DNA of 64,000 nt from Nocardioides lijunqiniae (GTDB lineage: Bacteria > Actinomycetota > Actinomycetes > Propionibacteriales > Nocardioidaceae): NCBI RefSeq assembly GCF_015024225.1, contig NZ_JACJGM010000003.1:186001-250000 (forward strand). Direction: 5' to 3'. Position numbers and translations under genes: made by a program. How positions within the stretch are numbered: position 1 is the first letter of the stretch; every line of letters starts with the position of its first letter. Below are positions 19,255 through 31,884 of this stretch, piece by piece. The notes below the pieces were generated by a model. It was given only the letters and a program-made list of their open reading frames with translations, had not been told where the DNA came from and did no database searches.

Positions 19255-19839
19255 ATGCCACCGATCATCCACGGCTTCGACCCGCCCGAGCGCTTCGTCG
19301 CGGGCACCGTCGGGCCCCCGGGGTCGCGCACCTTCTTCCTCCAGGCCCGCAGCGGCGTGCGCGTCATCAGCGTCTCCCTGGAGAAGCAGCAGGTCGCGGC
19401 CCTCGCCGAGCGCGTCGACGAGCTGCTCGACGAGGTCATGTCCAGCGACCAGAGCGAGACCGTCATCCCCGCCGTCGCGCCGCTCGGGCTGGAGGACCCG
19501 CACCCGCTCGAGCAGCCGATCGAGGAAGAGTTCCGCGCCGGGACGATGACGCTGTCCTGGGACCCCTCGGACCAGCGGATCGTGATCGAGGTGTTCCCCT
19601 TCACCGAGGCCGCCGTCGTCACCCCCGACCAGCTCGAGGAGGACGTCGACTTCGAGGAGCCGGAGCCCGACGAGGTGTTCCTGGTCCGCATCGACCCCGG
19701 CCACGCGCGGGCCTTCGTCAAGCGCGCCGAGCAGGTGATCGAGGCGGGCCGCCCGAGCTGCCCCTTCTGCGGCAACCCGATCGACCCCGACGGCCACCTC
19801 TGCGTGCGAGCCAACGGCTTCCGCCGGCGGGACCCGTGA
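19255..19839 (+). CDS. DUF3090 family protein
   Basis: This 194-aa protein begins HGFDPPERFVAGTVGPPGSRTFFLQA and ends with a zinc-ribbon-like CPFCGNPID...HLC pattern. Both are typical of DUF3090 (also called YjbI/Rv2134c family), conserved next to SCO1664 and mshC in actinobacteria. Its role is unknown. TAGGGT lies seven bases before the ATG, so it may have its own leaderless promoter within the block. It overlaps the next gene by four bases. Confidence 0.85.
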   Translation: MPPIIHGFDPPERFVAGTVGPPGSRTFFLQARSGVRVISVSLEKQQVAALAERVDELLDEVMSSDQSETVIPAVAPLGLEDPHPLEQPIEEEFRAGTMTLSWDPSDQRIVIEVFPFTEAAVVTPDQLEEDVDFEEPEPDEVFLVRIDPGHARAFVKRAEQVIEAGRPSCPFCGNPIDPDGHLCVRANGFRRRDP

Positions 19840-20651
19840 ACCAGCCGGTGCCGGGTCCCGCTGCGGGGCCCTCTGCACAGCCCGCGCGGGCACGCGTGGC
19901 CCAGCCCGAGGGCGAGCTGACGATCCAGGGCCGCATCATGCCGGCGTCCAACGCGACGTTCCTCGGCGAGATCGACGGCACCAGCGTCGTCTACAAGCCG
20001 GTCGCGGGGGAGCGACCGCTGTGGGACTTCCCCGACGGCAACCTCGCCGGGCGCGAGGTCGCCGCCTACCTCGTCTCCGAGGCCACCGGCTGGGACGTCG
20101 TGCCCCACACGTGGCTGCGCGAGGGCCCCCACGGCCTCGGCATGTGCCAGCTGTGGCAGGAGCCCGACGAGGAGCAGGAGGCCGTCACGCTGGTCGCGGA
20201 GGGCGACGTGCCGCCGGGCTGGCGCCATGTCTTCGACGGCCTCGACGGACGCGACCAGGCGGTCTCGCTGATTCACGAGGACTCCGTCGCGCTGCGGCGC
20301 ATGGCCGTCTTCGACGTCGTGGTCAACAACGCCGACCGCAAGGGAGGCCACGTGCTGGCGATGACCGACGGCCACCGCTACGGCGTCGACCACGGCATCG
20401 CGCTCCACCACGAGCACAAGCTCCGCACGGTCCTGTGGGGCTGGCAGGGCGAGCCGCTGACCGAGGACGAGGAGCGGACGGTGGGCCGCGTCCGGGCGAG
20501 CCTGGGCGACGGACTCGCCGACCGGCTGGCCGAGCACCTGACCGACCTCGAGATCGAGGCGCTGGACCGCCGGTGCCGCCGGCTGCTCGCCACCGGCCGC
20601 CTGCCCCGGTCGGGCAACGACTGGCCGTCGATCCCGTGGCCGCCCTTCTGA
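19836..20651 (+). CDS. SCO1664 family protein (HipA/PI3K-like kinase fold)
   Basis: The 271-aa protein has the SCO1664 hallmarks: VVYKPVAGERPLWDFPDG near residue 55, DVVVNNADRKGGHVL near residue 170 and YGVDHGIALH. These resemble the Lys, Asp-Asn and metal-binding motifs of phosphatidylinositol kinase and HipA-like folds, so protein or small-molecule phosphorylation is possible. The GTG start overlaps the DUF3090 stop. It always travels with DUF3090 and mshC, suggesting a shared but unknown function. Confidence 0.83.
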   Translation: MNQPVPGPAAGPSAQPARARVAQPEGELTIQGRIMPASNATFLGEIDGTSVVYKPVAGERPLWDFPDGNLAGREVAAYLVSEATGWDVVPHTWLREGPHGLGMCQLWQEPDEEQEAVTLVAEGDVPPGWRHVFDGLDGRDQAVSLIHEDSVALRRMAVFDVVVNNADRKGGHVLAMTDGHRYGVDHGIALHHEHKLRTVLWGWQGEPLTEDEERTVGRVRASLGDGLADRLAEHLTDLEIEALDRRCRRLLATGRLPRSGNDWPSIPWPPF

Positions 20652-20675
20652 GGAGCGGCCACTAGGCTGGCGACC

Positions 20676-21914
20676 ATGCGAGCCTGGAGCGCCCCCGAGG
20701 TCCCCACCCTGTCCGAGGTGGGTCCGCCCGTGGTGCTGCACGACACCGCCACCGGCGCCCGCGTCACCACCTCGCCGGAGGGTTCGGCGCGCCTCTACGT
20801 CTGCGGCATCACGCCGTACGACGCCACCCACCTCGGCCACGCCGCGACCTACGTCGCCTTCGACCTGCTCAACCGGGCCTGGCGCAACGCCGGCCACGAC
20901 GTGAGCTTCGTCGAGAACGTCACCGACGTCGACGACCCGCTGCTCGAGCGCGCCACCAAGGTCAGCGTCGACTGGGTCGAGCTCGCCGAGCGCGAGACCG
21001 AGCTGTTCCGTCAGGACATGACGGCGCTGCGGGTCATCCCGCCCGACCACCTCGTGGGCGCGGTGGAGTCCATCCCGCTCGCGGTGGAGCTCATCCAGCG
21101 CCTGGAGGCCCTCGGCGCGACGTACACGGTCGACACCGACGTCTACTTCTCGGTCACCTCCGACCCGGCCTTCGGCCAGGAGTCAGGCCTCGACCGCGAC
21201 ACCATGCTCCGGCTCTTCGGCGAGCGCGGGGGCGACCCCGAGCGCGAGGGCAAGCGCGACCCGCTCGACTGCGTCGTGTGGCGCGGCGAGCGCCCGGGCG
21301 AGCCCAGCTGGGAGAGCCCGTTCGGCCCGGGGCGTCCGGGCTGGCACATCGAGTGCGCCGCGATCGCGATGCACCACCTCGGCGGCGCCTTCGACGTCCA
21401 GGGCGGGGGCTCCGACCTCGTCTTCCCGCACCACGAGATGTGCGCCGGCCACGCCCAGGTGGCGTCGGGTGGGACGCCGTTCGCGCAGGTCTACTCCCAC
21501 GCCGGGATGGTCGGCTACGACGGCAAGAAGATGTCGAAGTCGCTGGGCAACCTGGTCTTCGTCTCCGCGCTGCGCAACAGCGACGTCGACCCGATGGGCA
21601 TCCGCCTGGCCCTGCTGCGCCACCACTACCGCTCGGACTGGGAGTGGACCGACGCCGAGCTGTGGGAGTCCGTCGACACGGTCACGTCGTGGCGCAAGGC
21701 GCTGTCCCTCGGCGCCGGCGCCCCCGCCGGTCCGGTGGTCACCGAGATCCTGGCCGCCATGGCCGACGACCTCGACGCCCCCCGCGCGACCGCGGCGGTG
21801 GACGCCTGGGCCGCCGCCACGCTCGGCACCGACGGCCTCGCCGACACCAGCGACCCGGACGCCGCCGTCACCCTGCTCGCCGTCCTCGACGCCGCGCTCG
21901 GCCTGTCGCTCTAG
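20676..21914 (+). CDS. mshC: Cysteine:GlcN-Ins ligase of mycothiol synthesis
   Basis: This 412-aa enzyme is a class I cysteinyl-tRNA synthetase paralogue that joins Cys to GlcN-Ins in the penultimate step of mycothiol synthesis. The family N-terminus ([12 protein letters not shown]) is present. It has the zinc Cys and HIGH-like region [16 protein letters not shown] (C43), [10 protein letters not shown], and the KKMSKSLGN loop. It lacks the tRNA anticodon-binding C-terminus, as expected at about 410 aa. TAGGCT is seven bases upstream of the ATG, so it is probably leaderless. Confidence 0.94.
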   Translation: MRAWSAPEVPTLSEVGPPVVLHDTATGARVTTSPEGSARLYVCGITPYDATHLGHAATYVAFDLLNRAWRNAGHDVSFVENVTDVDDPLLERATKVSVDWVELAERETELFRQDMTALRVIPPDHLVGAVESIPLAVELIQRLEALGATYTVDTDVYFSVTSDPAFGQESGLDRDTMLRLFGERGGDPEREGKRDPLDCVVWRGERPGEPSWESPFGPGRPGWHIECAAIAMHHLGGAFDVQGGGSDLVFPHHEMCAGHAQVASGGTPFAQVYSHAGMVGYDGKKMSKSLGNLVFVSALRNSDVDPMGIRLALLRHHYRSDWEWTDAELWESVDTVTSWRKALSLGAGAPAGPVVTEILAAMADDLDAPRATAAVDAWAAATLGTDGLADTSDPDAAVTLLAVLDAALGLSL

Positions 21915-21937
21915 CCCCAGCCGTGGGGCCCACCCCC

Positions 21938-22000
21938 TGCGGTTTGGTCACAACCCGCAGGTCCGAGGGGCCGAAACGTGCGGTTGGTGACCAAACCGCA
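21938..22000. repeat. Two-arm palindromic intergenic repeat, copy 5
   Basis: Arm 1 21938-21959 is slightly degenerate (ends CAACCCGCA); the spacer is 19 nt; arm 2 is 21979-22000. It lies between the convergent ends of mshC and the PAC2 gene. Confidence 0.9.
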
Positions 22001-22023
22001 GGGTCGACGGGCCGGCGGCGCCC

Positions 22024-22884
22024 TCAGGCCGGCCCCGGCTCCTCGTCGCCGCGGCGCTTCAGGTAGCGCTCGAACTCCCGGGCGATGGCCTCGCCGGAGG
22101 CCTCGGGCAGGTCTGCGGTGTCGCGGGTCTCCTCGAGGCTGCGCACGTAGTCGGCGACGTCCTCGTCCTCCTCGGCGAGCTCGTCGACGCCGCGCTCCCA
22201 TGCACGGGCGTCCTCCGGGAGGTCGCCGAGCGGGATGCTGACCTCGAGCAGGTCCTCGAGCTGGCCGATCAGCGCCAGCGTCGCCTTGGGGCACGGCGGC
22301 TGGGCGACGTAGTGGGGGACCGCGGCCCAGTAGGACACGGCCGGCACGTCGAGCTTGACGCACGCGTCCTGGAAGACGCCGACGATCCCGGTCGGGCCCT
22401 CGTACGTCGACTGCTCGAGCTTGAGCCGGTCCACCAGCTCGGGCTCGGTCGCGGTGCCGGTGACCGGGATCGGCCTGGTGTGGGGGGAGTCGGCCAGCAG
22501 CGCCCCGAGCGTGACCACCAGCTCGCCGCCCAGGTCGTCGACGGCGGCCAGGAGCTCGGCGCAGAACTGGCGCCAGCGCATGCTCGGCTCGATCCCGCGG
22601 ATCAGGATGACGTCGCGGTCCAGGTCGGGCGGCGAGGCCACCGCGATCTGCGTGCTGGGCCAGGTCAGCCGGCGGTAGCCGTGCTCGTCGGTGCTGACCT
22701 GGGGCCGGTTGACCTGGAAGTCGTAGAAGTCCTCCGGGTCGAGCGCTCCCACGACGCGGGCGTTCCACACGGTCATCAGGTGGTCCACCACGCCGGACGC
22801 GGCGTCGGCGGCGTCGTTCCAGCCCTCGAAGGCGGCGATCACGATGGGATCGACCAGGTCGGGGGCGTCATCGATCTGGATCAC
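22024..22884 (-). CDS. PAC2 family protein (proteasome assembly chaperone-like)
   Basis: The 286-aa protein shows the actinobacterial PAC2 pattern: PIVIAAFEGWNDAADAAS at the N-terminus, RGIEPSMRWRQFCAELL, and TALGALLADSPHTRPIPVTG-like residues in the middle. It is related to eukaryotic proteasome assembly chaperone 2 and archaeal PbaA/PbaB. A role in proteasome assembly in actinobacteria is unproven, though the proteasome locus lies 9 kb away. The start is GTG with TAGGCT six bases upstream. Confidence 0.85.
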   Translation of the reverse strand: MIQIDDAPDLVDPIVIAAFEGWNDAADAASGVVDHLMTVWNARVVGALDPEDFYDFQVNRPQVSTDEHGYRRLTWPSTQIAVASPPDLDRDVILIRGIEPSMRWRQFCAELLAAVDDLGGELVVTLGALLADSPHTRPIPVTGTATEPELVDRLKLEQSTYEGPTGIVGVFQDACVKLDVPAVSYWAAVPHYVAQPPCPKATLALIGQLEDLLEVSIPLGDLPEDARAWERGVDELAEEDEDVADYVRSLEETRDTADLPEASGEAIAREFERYLKRRGDEEPGPA

Positions 22885-23080
22885 CCCGAAAGCCTAGTCC
22901 GCCTCCGTCGCCGTCGTACCCGGGGAATGGGGCGCGGGCACCCTTCGTTGACCCAGGCGGGGATTTCACCGCGTCCCAGCCGCGGTGTCACCATTCGGAA
23001 TCCGAGTCCACCTCGTGGACGCGCTTCCTACGCTGGAACAACGGCGCCGCACGGCGCCGCACGAGCCCGAGAGGAGTCCC
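22885..23080 (+). other. metH upstream region with inverted repeat, no riboswitch recognised
   Basis: This 196-bp gap between the divergent PAC2 and metH starts has GTCCA-CCTCG-TGGAC near 23010-23024. TACGCT, a possible -10, follows shortly downstream. I searched by eye for a B12 box or SAM riboswitch core and found neither. The inverted repeat could be a repressor site. Confidence 0.3.
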
Positions 23081-26818
<3,738 letters not shown>

Positions 26819-26852
26819 GCCGGCCGCCGTCGCGGCCCTGCGCCCCGCCGCC

Positions 26853-27482
26853 GTGCTGTGGGACATGGACGGGACGCTGGTCGACACCGAGCCGTACTGG
26901 ATCGACGTCGAGTTCGAGATCGCCGAGCAGCACGGCGGCACGTGGAGCCGCGAGCACGCGCTCCAGCTGGTGGGCAACGACCTGCTCTCCTCGGGCCGAT
27001 ACATCCGCGAGCACATGGGCATCGACCTGAGCGCCGAGGAGATCGTCGAGCGGCTGCTCGACGGCGTCGTCGCCCGGGTGTCCGACGCGGTGCCGTGGTG
27101 CCCGGGCGCCCGGGAGATGCTCCTGGCGCTGCGTGAGGCCGACGTGCCGATGGCGCTGGTGACGATGTCCTACGCGCGCTTCGTCGCCCCGATCCTCGAG
27201 CAGCTCCCGCCCGGCACCTTCGACGTCATCGTCACCGGCGACCAGGTCACCCAGGGCAAGCCGCACCCCGAGCCCTACCTCACCGCCGCCGCCTCCCTCG
27301 GGCTCGCGCCGGAGGACTGCGTGGCCGTCGAGGACTCCACCACCGGCACCACCTCGGCCGTCAGCGCCGGCTGCCAGGTCCTGGTCATCCCCAACCACGT
27401 CACCGTCGCCCCCGGCCCCCGCCGCCACTTCCGCGACTCCCTCCTCGGCCTCACCGTCGCCGACCTCGCCGCCCTGCGCTGA
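26853..27482 (+). CDS. HAD superfamily phosphatase (beta-phosphoglucomutase-like)
   Basis: The 209-aa protein carries the HAD motifs DMDGTLVDTE (nucleophile Asp and acid/base Asp), motif II VTMS, the Lys in TQGKPHPEPY, and VEDSTTG. The helical cap is of type C1. It dephosphorylates a small phosphate metabolite. The GTG used here leaves only two residues before the DxD strand, which is short for the family. A CTG at 26808 in the same frame would add 15 residues ([15 protein letters not shown]) and is a plausible true start. It follows metH within 35 bp. Confidence 0.85.
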   Translation: MLWDMDGTLVDTEPYWIDVEFEIAEQHGGTWSREHALQLVGNDLLSSGRYIREHMGIDLSAEEIVERLLDGVVARVSDAVPWCPGAREMLLALREADVPMALVTMSYARFVAPILEQLPPGTFDVIVTGDQVTQGKPHPEPYLTAAASLGLAPEDCVAVEDSTTGTTSAVSAGCQVLVIPNHVTVAPGPRRHFRDSLLGLTVADLAALR

Positions 27483-27512
27483 CCCGGGGCCGCGCCCTGC
27501 GTCCGGAGGACG

Positions 27513-27575
27513 TGTGGTTTGGTCACCAACCGCAGGTCTGCGGCCCCGCAACGTGCGGTCTGTGACCAAACCGCA
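27513..27575. repeat. Two-arm palindromic intergenic repeat, copy 6 (first of a tandem pair)
   Basis: Arm 1 27513-27534 begins TGTGG instead of TGCGG; the spacer is 19 nt; arm 2 27554-27575 is the GGTCTGTG variant. It follows the HAD phosphatase stop by 30 bp. Copy 7 starts 90 bp further on. Confidence 0.9.
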
Positions 27576-27665
27576 GGGTCGCCGAAGGGCGTCCCACAGC
27601 GCTGCCGGCGCCATGGCCGTGAAGCCGTCCGGCACGGCCGACGACGGACCGGGGTGCGCGTGCCG

Positions 27666-27728
27666 TGCGGTTTGGTCACAGACCGCACGTCAGACGGCCT
27701 GAAACCTGCGGTTGGTGACCAAACCGCA
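27666..27728. repeat. Two-arm palindromic intergenic repeat, copy 7 (second of a tandem pair)
   Basis: Arm 1 27666-27687 (AGACC variant), 19-nt spacer, arm 2 27707-27728. It lies 10 bp from the stop of the RecB-like gene. The 90 bp between copies 6 and 7 shows no credible gene. Confidence 0.9.
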
Positions 27729-27738
27729 GGGGGGAGCG

Positions 27739-28647
27739 TCAGCCGAGGGCGGGCTCGTCCGGGCCGGGAGGAGGATCAGCGACGACGGGGTCGACGTCCG
27801 GCAGGGGCGGGGGAGTGCCACCCCACTCCGGGCAGATCGCCTGGTGGGCGCACCAGTCGCAGAGCTTGCTGCGCCTGGGCCGCCAGTCCTGGGTCTCGCG
27901 AGCGAGGCGGATCGCCGCCCAGACGGCCTCGACCTTGCGCTCGGTCGCGAGCAGGTCGTCCTCGTCGGGGACGTAGCGCAGGATCTCGCCGTTGCCGAGG
28001 TAGACCAGCTGGAGCATCGCGGGCACCACGCCGCGGGTGCGCCAGATGACCAGCGCGTAGAACTTCATCTGGAACAGCGCCTTCGCCTCGAACCCCTCGG
28101 TGGGCGAGCGGCCGGTCTTGTAGTCGACCACCCGGATGGCGCCGTCCGGGGCGATGTCGAGACGGTCGACGAAGCCGCGCAGCAGCAGCTTGGAGTCCAG
28201 CAGGGCCTCGACGTACAGCTCGCGCTCCGCCGGCTCCAGGCGCTGCGGGTCCTCCAGGGAGAAGTAGCGGTCGAGCACCACCCGGCAGGACGCCAGCCAG
28301 GCGGCGACGTCCGGGCCCTCGGTGCCGAACATCTCCGCCACGCCCGGCTCGGCGTCCAGCAGCTCGTTCCACGCGGGCATCAGCAGACCTCGGGCCTGCT
28401 CCGGCGTCCGGTCCAGGGCCGGCAGGTCGAAGAGGTTCTCCAGGACGCGGTGGACCACCGTGCCGCGGACGGCGTCCACGGAGTACGGCTCCGGCAGCTT
28501 GTCGATGGTGCGGAAGCGGTAGAGCAGCGGGCAGGTCAGGAAGTCCCCCGCGCGGCTGGGGGACAGCGCCCCCAGCACGTCGACCCCGTCGACCGGGGTG
28601 GAGACGCGCTCGGCCGGGGAGGGCGACGTCGCGTCCTGGACCGTCAT
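27739..28647 (-). CDS. RecB/Cas4-like PD-(D/E)XK exonuclease
   Basis: The protein is 302 aa. It has the RecB nuclease pattern: GTVVHRVLENLFDL (motif I His), LRGFVDRLD (Asp), VVDYKTGRSP (D-x-K core) and QMKFYALVI. The C-terminal Cys set CDWCAHQAICP, with CPLLYRF near the N-terminus, can hold a 4Fe-4S cluster as in AddB and Cas4. It corresponds in position to M. tuberculosis Rv2119, next to trmI. TAGGGT precedes the ATG with a short leader containing GAGG. Confidence 0.85.
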   Translation of the reverse strand: MTVQDATSPSPAERVSTPVDGVDVLGALSPSRAGDFLTCPLLYRFRTIDKLPEPYSVDAVRGTVVHRVLENLFDLPALDRTPEQARGLLMPAWNELLDAEPGVAEMFGTEGPDVAAWLASCRVVLDRYFSLEDPQRLEPAERELYVEALLDSKLLLRGFVDRLDIAPDGAIRVVDYKTGRSPTEGFEAKALFQMKFYALVIWRTRGVVPAMLQLVYLGNGEILRYVPDEDDLLATERKVEAVWAAIRLARETQDWRPRRSKLCDWCAHQAICPEWGGTPPPLPDVDPVVADPPPGPDEPALG

Positions 28648-28780
28648 GCTGACCTCACGCCCCGACCCTAGGTCAGCCCACCGACACCACCCGCGGCCGC
28701 CGCCCTCCCCACACCGCCGCTCACATCGCCGCCCTCACCGCCGCCCCGGGGGACGCCGTACGGTCGGATAGGTTCGGTAC

Positions 28781-29914
28781 GTGTCAGACCCCGCCCCACG
28801 CCCGGCTCCCCGCCCTCCCGGGACCTTCAAGCTGGGCACGATCGCGGGCAGCGACGTGCTGGTCTCCTCGTCGTGGTTCCTCATCGCCGGGCTGATCGCC
28901 TACCTCTACGCCCCCGTCGTCGAGCGCGCGCAGCCCGACATGGGCGTGTGGAAGTACGTCGCCGGGCTCGCGTTCGCGGTCATCCTCTACGGCTCGATCC
29001 TGCTCCACGAGGCCTCGCACGCGATCGTGGCGCGGCGCTTCGGGTTCTCGGTCCACTCGATCACCCTGCACTTCCTGGGCGGCATGACCTCGATCGAGGG
29101 GGAGTCGCGCACGCCGCGCCAGGAGTTCTGGATCGCCGTGGTGGGCCCACTGACGTCGCTGGCCGTGGGGGGAGTGGGCGTCGGGCTCTGGTTCGTGACG
29201 CCCGACGGCCTGCTGCTGGTCGCGGTCGAGGGGCTGGCCGGCGCCAACCTGCTCGTCGGAGTGCTCAACCTGGTCCCCGGCCTCCCGCTGGACGGCGGGC
29301 GGGTGCTCAAGTCGGCCGTGTGGCAGGCCACCGGCAACGTCCACCGCGGCACCATCGCCGCCGGGTGGGGCGGTCGCCTCACCGCCGGCGCCGTCCTGCT
29401 GTGGCCGCTGCTGCAGGAGGAGCTGTTCGGGCGCCCGCCGGACATCTTCGACTTCCTGCTCTCCCTGCTCATCGCGATGTTCCTGTGGTCCGGCGCCACC
29501 GCGGCGATCACCTCGGGCCGGCTCCGCTCCCGGCTCCCGGACCTGCGGGCCCGTGACCTCGCTCGCCGTACCCTCGCCGTCCCGGACGACCTGCCCCTGT
29601 CCGAGGCCGTACGACGCGCCCAGGACGCCGAGGCCGGCAGCATCGTCACCGTCACCAGCAGCGGCCGCCCGGTCGGTGTCGTCAACGAGGCGGCGCTCCT
29701 GGCCACGCCCCCGGACCGGCGCCCGTGGGTCGCGGTGTCCACGGTGGCGCGCTCGCTCGACGACGGCCTGAGCCTGCCGGTCACCATCAACGGCGAGGAC
29801 CTGATCGTCGCGATCAACCGCACGCCGGCCGCGGAGTACGTCCTCGTCGAGGACGACGGCAGCGTCTACGGCGTGCTGTCCACGGCCGACGTCGACCGAG
29901 CGTTTCGCCAGTGA
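28781..29914 (+). CDS. Site-2 protease family (M50) membrane metalloprotease with CBS domains
   Basis: The protein is 377 aa. It has membrane helices carrying HEASH (zinc ligands and catalytic Glu) and NLVPGLPLDGGRVL (third ligand Asp), followed by a C-terminal pair of CBS motifs from about residue 255 (VVNEAALL, VLVEDDGSVYGVLST). This is the sporulation factor IVFB-like branch with nucleotide-sensing CBS modules. It cleaves a membrane-embedded substrate, unidentified. The start is GTG with TAGGTT six bases upstream, so it is leaderless. Confidence 0.88.
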   Translation: MSDPAPRPAPRPPGTFKLGTIAGSDVLVSSSWFLIAGLIAYLYAPVVERAQPDMGVWKYVAGLAFAVILYGSILLHEASHAIVARRFGFSVHSITLHFLGGMTSIEGESRTPRQEFWIAVVGPLTSLAVGGVGVGLWFVTPDGLLLVAVEGLAGANLLVGVLNLVPGLPLDGGRVLKSAVWQATGNVHRGTIAAGWGGRLTAGAVLLWPLLQEELFGRPPDIFDFLLSLLIAMFLWSGATAAITSGRLRSRLPDLRARDLARRTLAVPDDLPLSEAVRRAQDAEAGSIVTVTSSGRPVGVVNEAALLATPPDRRPWVAVSTVARSLDDGLSLPVTINGEDLIVAINRTPAAEYVLVEDDGSVYGVLSTADVDRAFRQ

Positions 29915-29940
29915 CCCCTCGCCGCCAGTAGGGTTCCGCG

Positions 29941-30954
29941 GTGTCCTCGACTCTCCCGCACGATGACGATGTCGACCCCCGAGCCTGGTCCGGGGTCCAC
30001 CGCGGCCCCCTGCGCGAAGGCGAGTGGGTGCGCCTCGTCGACGCCAAGGGCCGCAAGCACAACATCTGCCTCGAGGCCGGCAGGACCTTCCACACCAACC
30101 GCGGCGGGATGTCCCACGACGACCTGATCGGGCGCGAGGAGGGCTTCACGGTCACCTCCACCTCGGGTGGTGAGTACCTCGTCTTCCGGCCGCTGCTCTC
30201 CGAGTTCGTGGTCTCGATGCCACGCGGCGCGGCCGTCGTCTACCCCAAGGACGCGGCCCAGATCGTCGCGATGGCCGACATCTTCCCCGGCGCCGACGTC
30301 GTCGAGGCGGGCGTGGGCTCGGGTGCCCTGACCTGCTCGCTGCTGCGTGCGGTCGGGCCCTACGGCCGCGTGACGTCCTACGAGCGGCGCGAGGAGTTCG
30401 CCGACGTCGCCCGCAAGAACGTCACCCAGTTCTTCGGCGCCCCCGACGGCGAGACGCACCCCGCGTGGTCGCTGCGACTCGGCGACCTCGCCGAGGAGCT
30501 GCCGACCACCGGCGAGCGCTACGACCGGGTCATCCTCGACATGCTCGCGCCGTGGGAGTGCATCGACGCCACCGCCGACGCGCTGCGTCCGGGAGGGATC
30601 GTGTGCGCGTACGTCGCCACGACCACCCAGCTGTCGCGGTTCATGGAGACGGTGCGCCTGCACGGCGGCTTCACCGAGCCCCAGGCGTGGGAGTCGCTCG
30701 TGCGCGACTGGCACGTCGAGGGACTCGCCGTGCGCCCGGGCCACAAGATGATCGGCCACACCGCCTTCCTCGTCACCGCACGCCGCATGGCGCCGGGCCA
30801 GAAGGCGCCCCTGAAGCGGCGGCGTCCGGCGCCGGGCGCCTACGGTCCCGACTACACCGGCCCGCGCGCGGAGGGGCTCACCGAGGAGCCGACCGAGGTG
30901 ATGGACGGCGGCACCCCGAGCACCGACGCCTCGGGGGAGTCGTCGGGGTCGTGA
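29941..30954 (+). CDS. trmI: tRNA (adenine(58)-N1)-methyltransferase
   Basis: This 337-aa SAM-dependent enzyme methylates A58 in the T-loop of tRNAs. The N-terminal beta-barrel (residues 20-90) precedes a Rossmann methyltransferase domain with VVEAGVGSGALTCSLLRAVG (SAM-binding) and VILDMLAPWEC. The last 60 residues are basic and disordered (APLKRRRPAPGAYGPDY). Position next to RecB and upstream of mpa matches Rv2118c, whose product is a known tetramer. The start is GTG with TAGGGT six bases upstream. It overlaps the amidotransferase by four bases. Confidence 0.92.
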   Translation: MSSTLPHDDDVDPRAWSGVHRGPLREGEWVRLVDAKGRKHNICLEAGRTFHTNRGGMSHDDLIGREEGFTVTSTSGGEYLVFRPLLSEFVVSMPRGAAVVYPKDAAQIVAMADIFPGADVVEAGVGSGALTCSLLRAVGPYGRVTSYERREEFADVARKNVTQFFGAPDGETHPAWSLRLGDLAEELPTTGERYDRVILDMLAPWECIDATADALRPGGIVCAYVATTTQLSRFMETVRLHGGFTEPQAWESLVRDWHVEGLAVRPGHKMIGHTAFLVTARRMAPGQKAPLKRRRPAPGAYGPDYTGPRAEGLTEEPTEVMDGGTPSTDASGESSGS

Positions 30955-31682
30955 AGCCCTTCCTCCTGCTGTCGATCCGCTCCGAGCCGGAGGCGGTGAC
31001 GGAGGAGTACGACGCGTTCCGGCGCTTCCTGGGGGTGACACCCGCGGAGCTGGAGACCCGGTCCCTGGCGACGGGCCGGCTGGGCGAGGTGACGCTGGAC
31101 GACTGGTCCGGCATCCTGCTGGGCGGCGGAGCCTTCACCGTCTCCGACCCCGACGAGCGCAAGTCGGACGCCCAGCGGCGCGCCGAGGACGACCTGGGCG
31201 TCCTGCTCGACCTGGTCGTCGCGGCGGACTTCCCGTTCCTCGGCGCCTGCTTCGGCATCGGCACGCTGGGCACGCACCAGGGCGGCGTGGTCGACACGAG
31301 CTACCCCGAGCCGGTCGGACCCCTCGAGGTCACCCTCACCCGCGAGGGGGCAGCCGACCCCTTGTTCGCGTCGGTGCCGCGCGACTTCACGGCGTACGGC
31401 GGTCACAAGGAGGCCCTGTCGCGGCTGCCTGCGCACGCGACGCTGCTGGCCACCTCCGAGGCCTGCCCGGTGCAGGCCTTCCGGGTGGGAGAGCACGTCT
31501 ACGCCACGCAGTTCCACCCCGAGCTCGACCTCCCCGGCATCCTGACCCGGATCGCCGTCTACTCCACCTTCGGCTACTTCGACCCCGGCGAGGTCGCCGA
31601 CCTGCAGGCGGCCGCCGCCCGCGTCACCGTCACCCACCCCGGTCGGCTGCTGCGCAACTTCGCCCGGCGCTACGCGCGCTGA
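30951..31682 (+). CDS. Class I glutamine amidotransferase-like protein
   Basis: At 243 aa it contains the nucleophile elbow GACFGIGTLG, the QFHPELD motif (catalytic His and Glu) and SGILLGGGAFTVSDP, typical of GMP synthase-like stand-alone GATase-1 proteins. No synthetase partner is adjacent, so it may hydrolyse a gamma-glutamyl amide on its own. It overlaps the trmI stop (GTGA) and is followed by a repeat copy that separates it from mpa. Confidence 0.8.
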   Translation: MKPFLLLSIRSEPEAVTEEYDAFRRFLGVTPAELETRSLATGRLGEVTLDDWSGILLGGGAFTVSDPDERKSDAQRRAEDDLGVLLDLVVAADFPFLGACFGIGTLGTHQGGVVDTSYPEPVGPLEVTLTREGAADPLFASVPRDFTAYGGHKEALSRLPAHATLLATSEACPVQAFRVGEHVYATQFHPELDLPGILTRIAVYSTFGYFDPGEVADLQAAAARVTVTHPGRLLRNFARRYAR

Positions 31683-31719
31683 CGTTCTCTTCCCAGGGCA
31701 GCCGGTGTCGCCAGGCCCT

Positions 31720-31782
31720 TGCGGTTTGGTCACAAACCGCAGCTCCGACGGCCCCGACCTTGCGGTTGGTGACCAAACCGCA
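31720..31782. repeat. Two-arm palindromic intergenic repeat, copy 8
   Basis: Arm 1 31720-31741 (AAACC type), 19-nt spacer, arm 2 31761-31782. It lies between two co-directional genes, 37 bp after the amidotransferase stop and upstream of the mpa promoter. Confidence 0.92.
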
Positions 31783-31825
31783 GGGGCACCGAGCACCCTG
31801 TCCAAATCGTGACCAACACCGCGAG

Positions 31826-31861
31826 GCAACGACTTCCGTTGCGTGTCCGCCCGGGTAGGGT
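31826..31861 (+). promoter_or_regulatory. mpa promoter with overlapping inverted repeat
   Basis: TAGGGT at 31856-31861 is a good -10. An inverted repeat GCAAC-N7-GTTGC (31826-31842) covers the expected -35, so a regulator could control mpa. Unlike many genes here, mpa has a short leader with a strong AGGAGGTG. Confidence 0.5.
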
Positions 31862-31884
31862 CGCAAGAACAGGAGGTGGGCCTC

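Noticed and set aside
22885-23080. A cobalamin or SAM riboswitch before metH
   Set aside because: No B12 box or recognisable SAM riboswitch core could be found by eye; only a short inverted repeat is present.
27576-27665. A short gene between the tandem repeats at 27513 and 27666
   Set aside because: The ATG-initiated frame runs into the second repeat, has no ribosome-binding site, and encodes residues dictated by the repeat itself.
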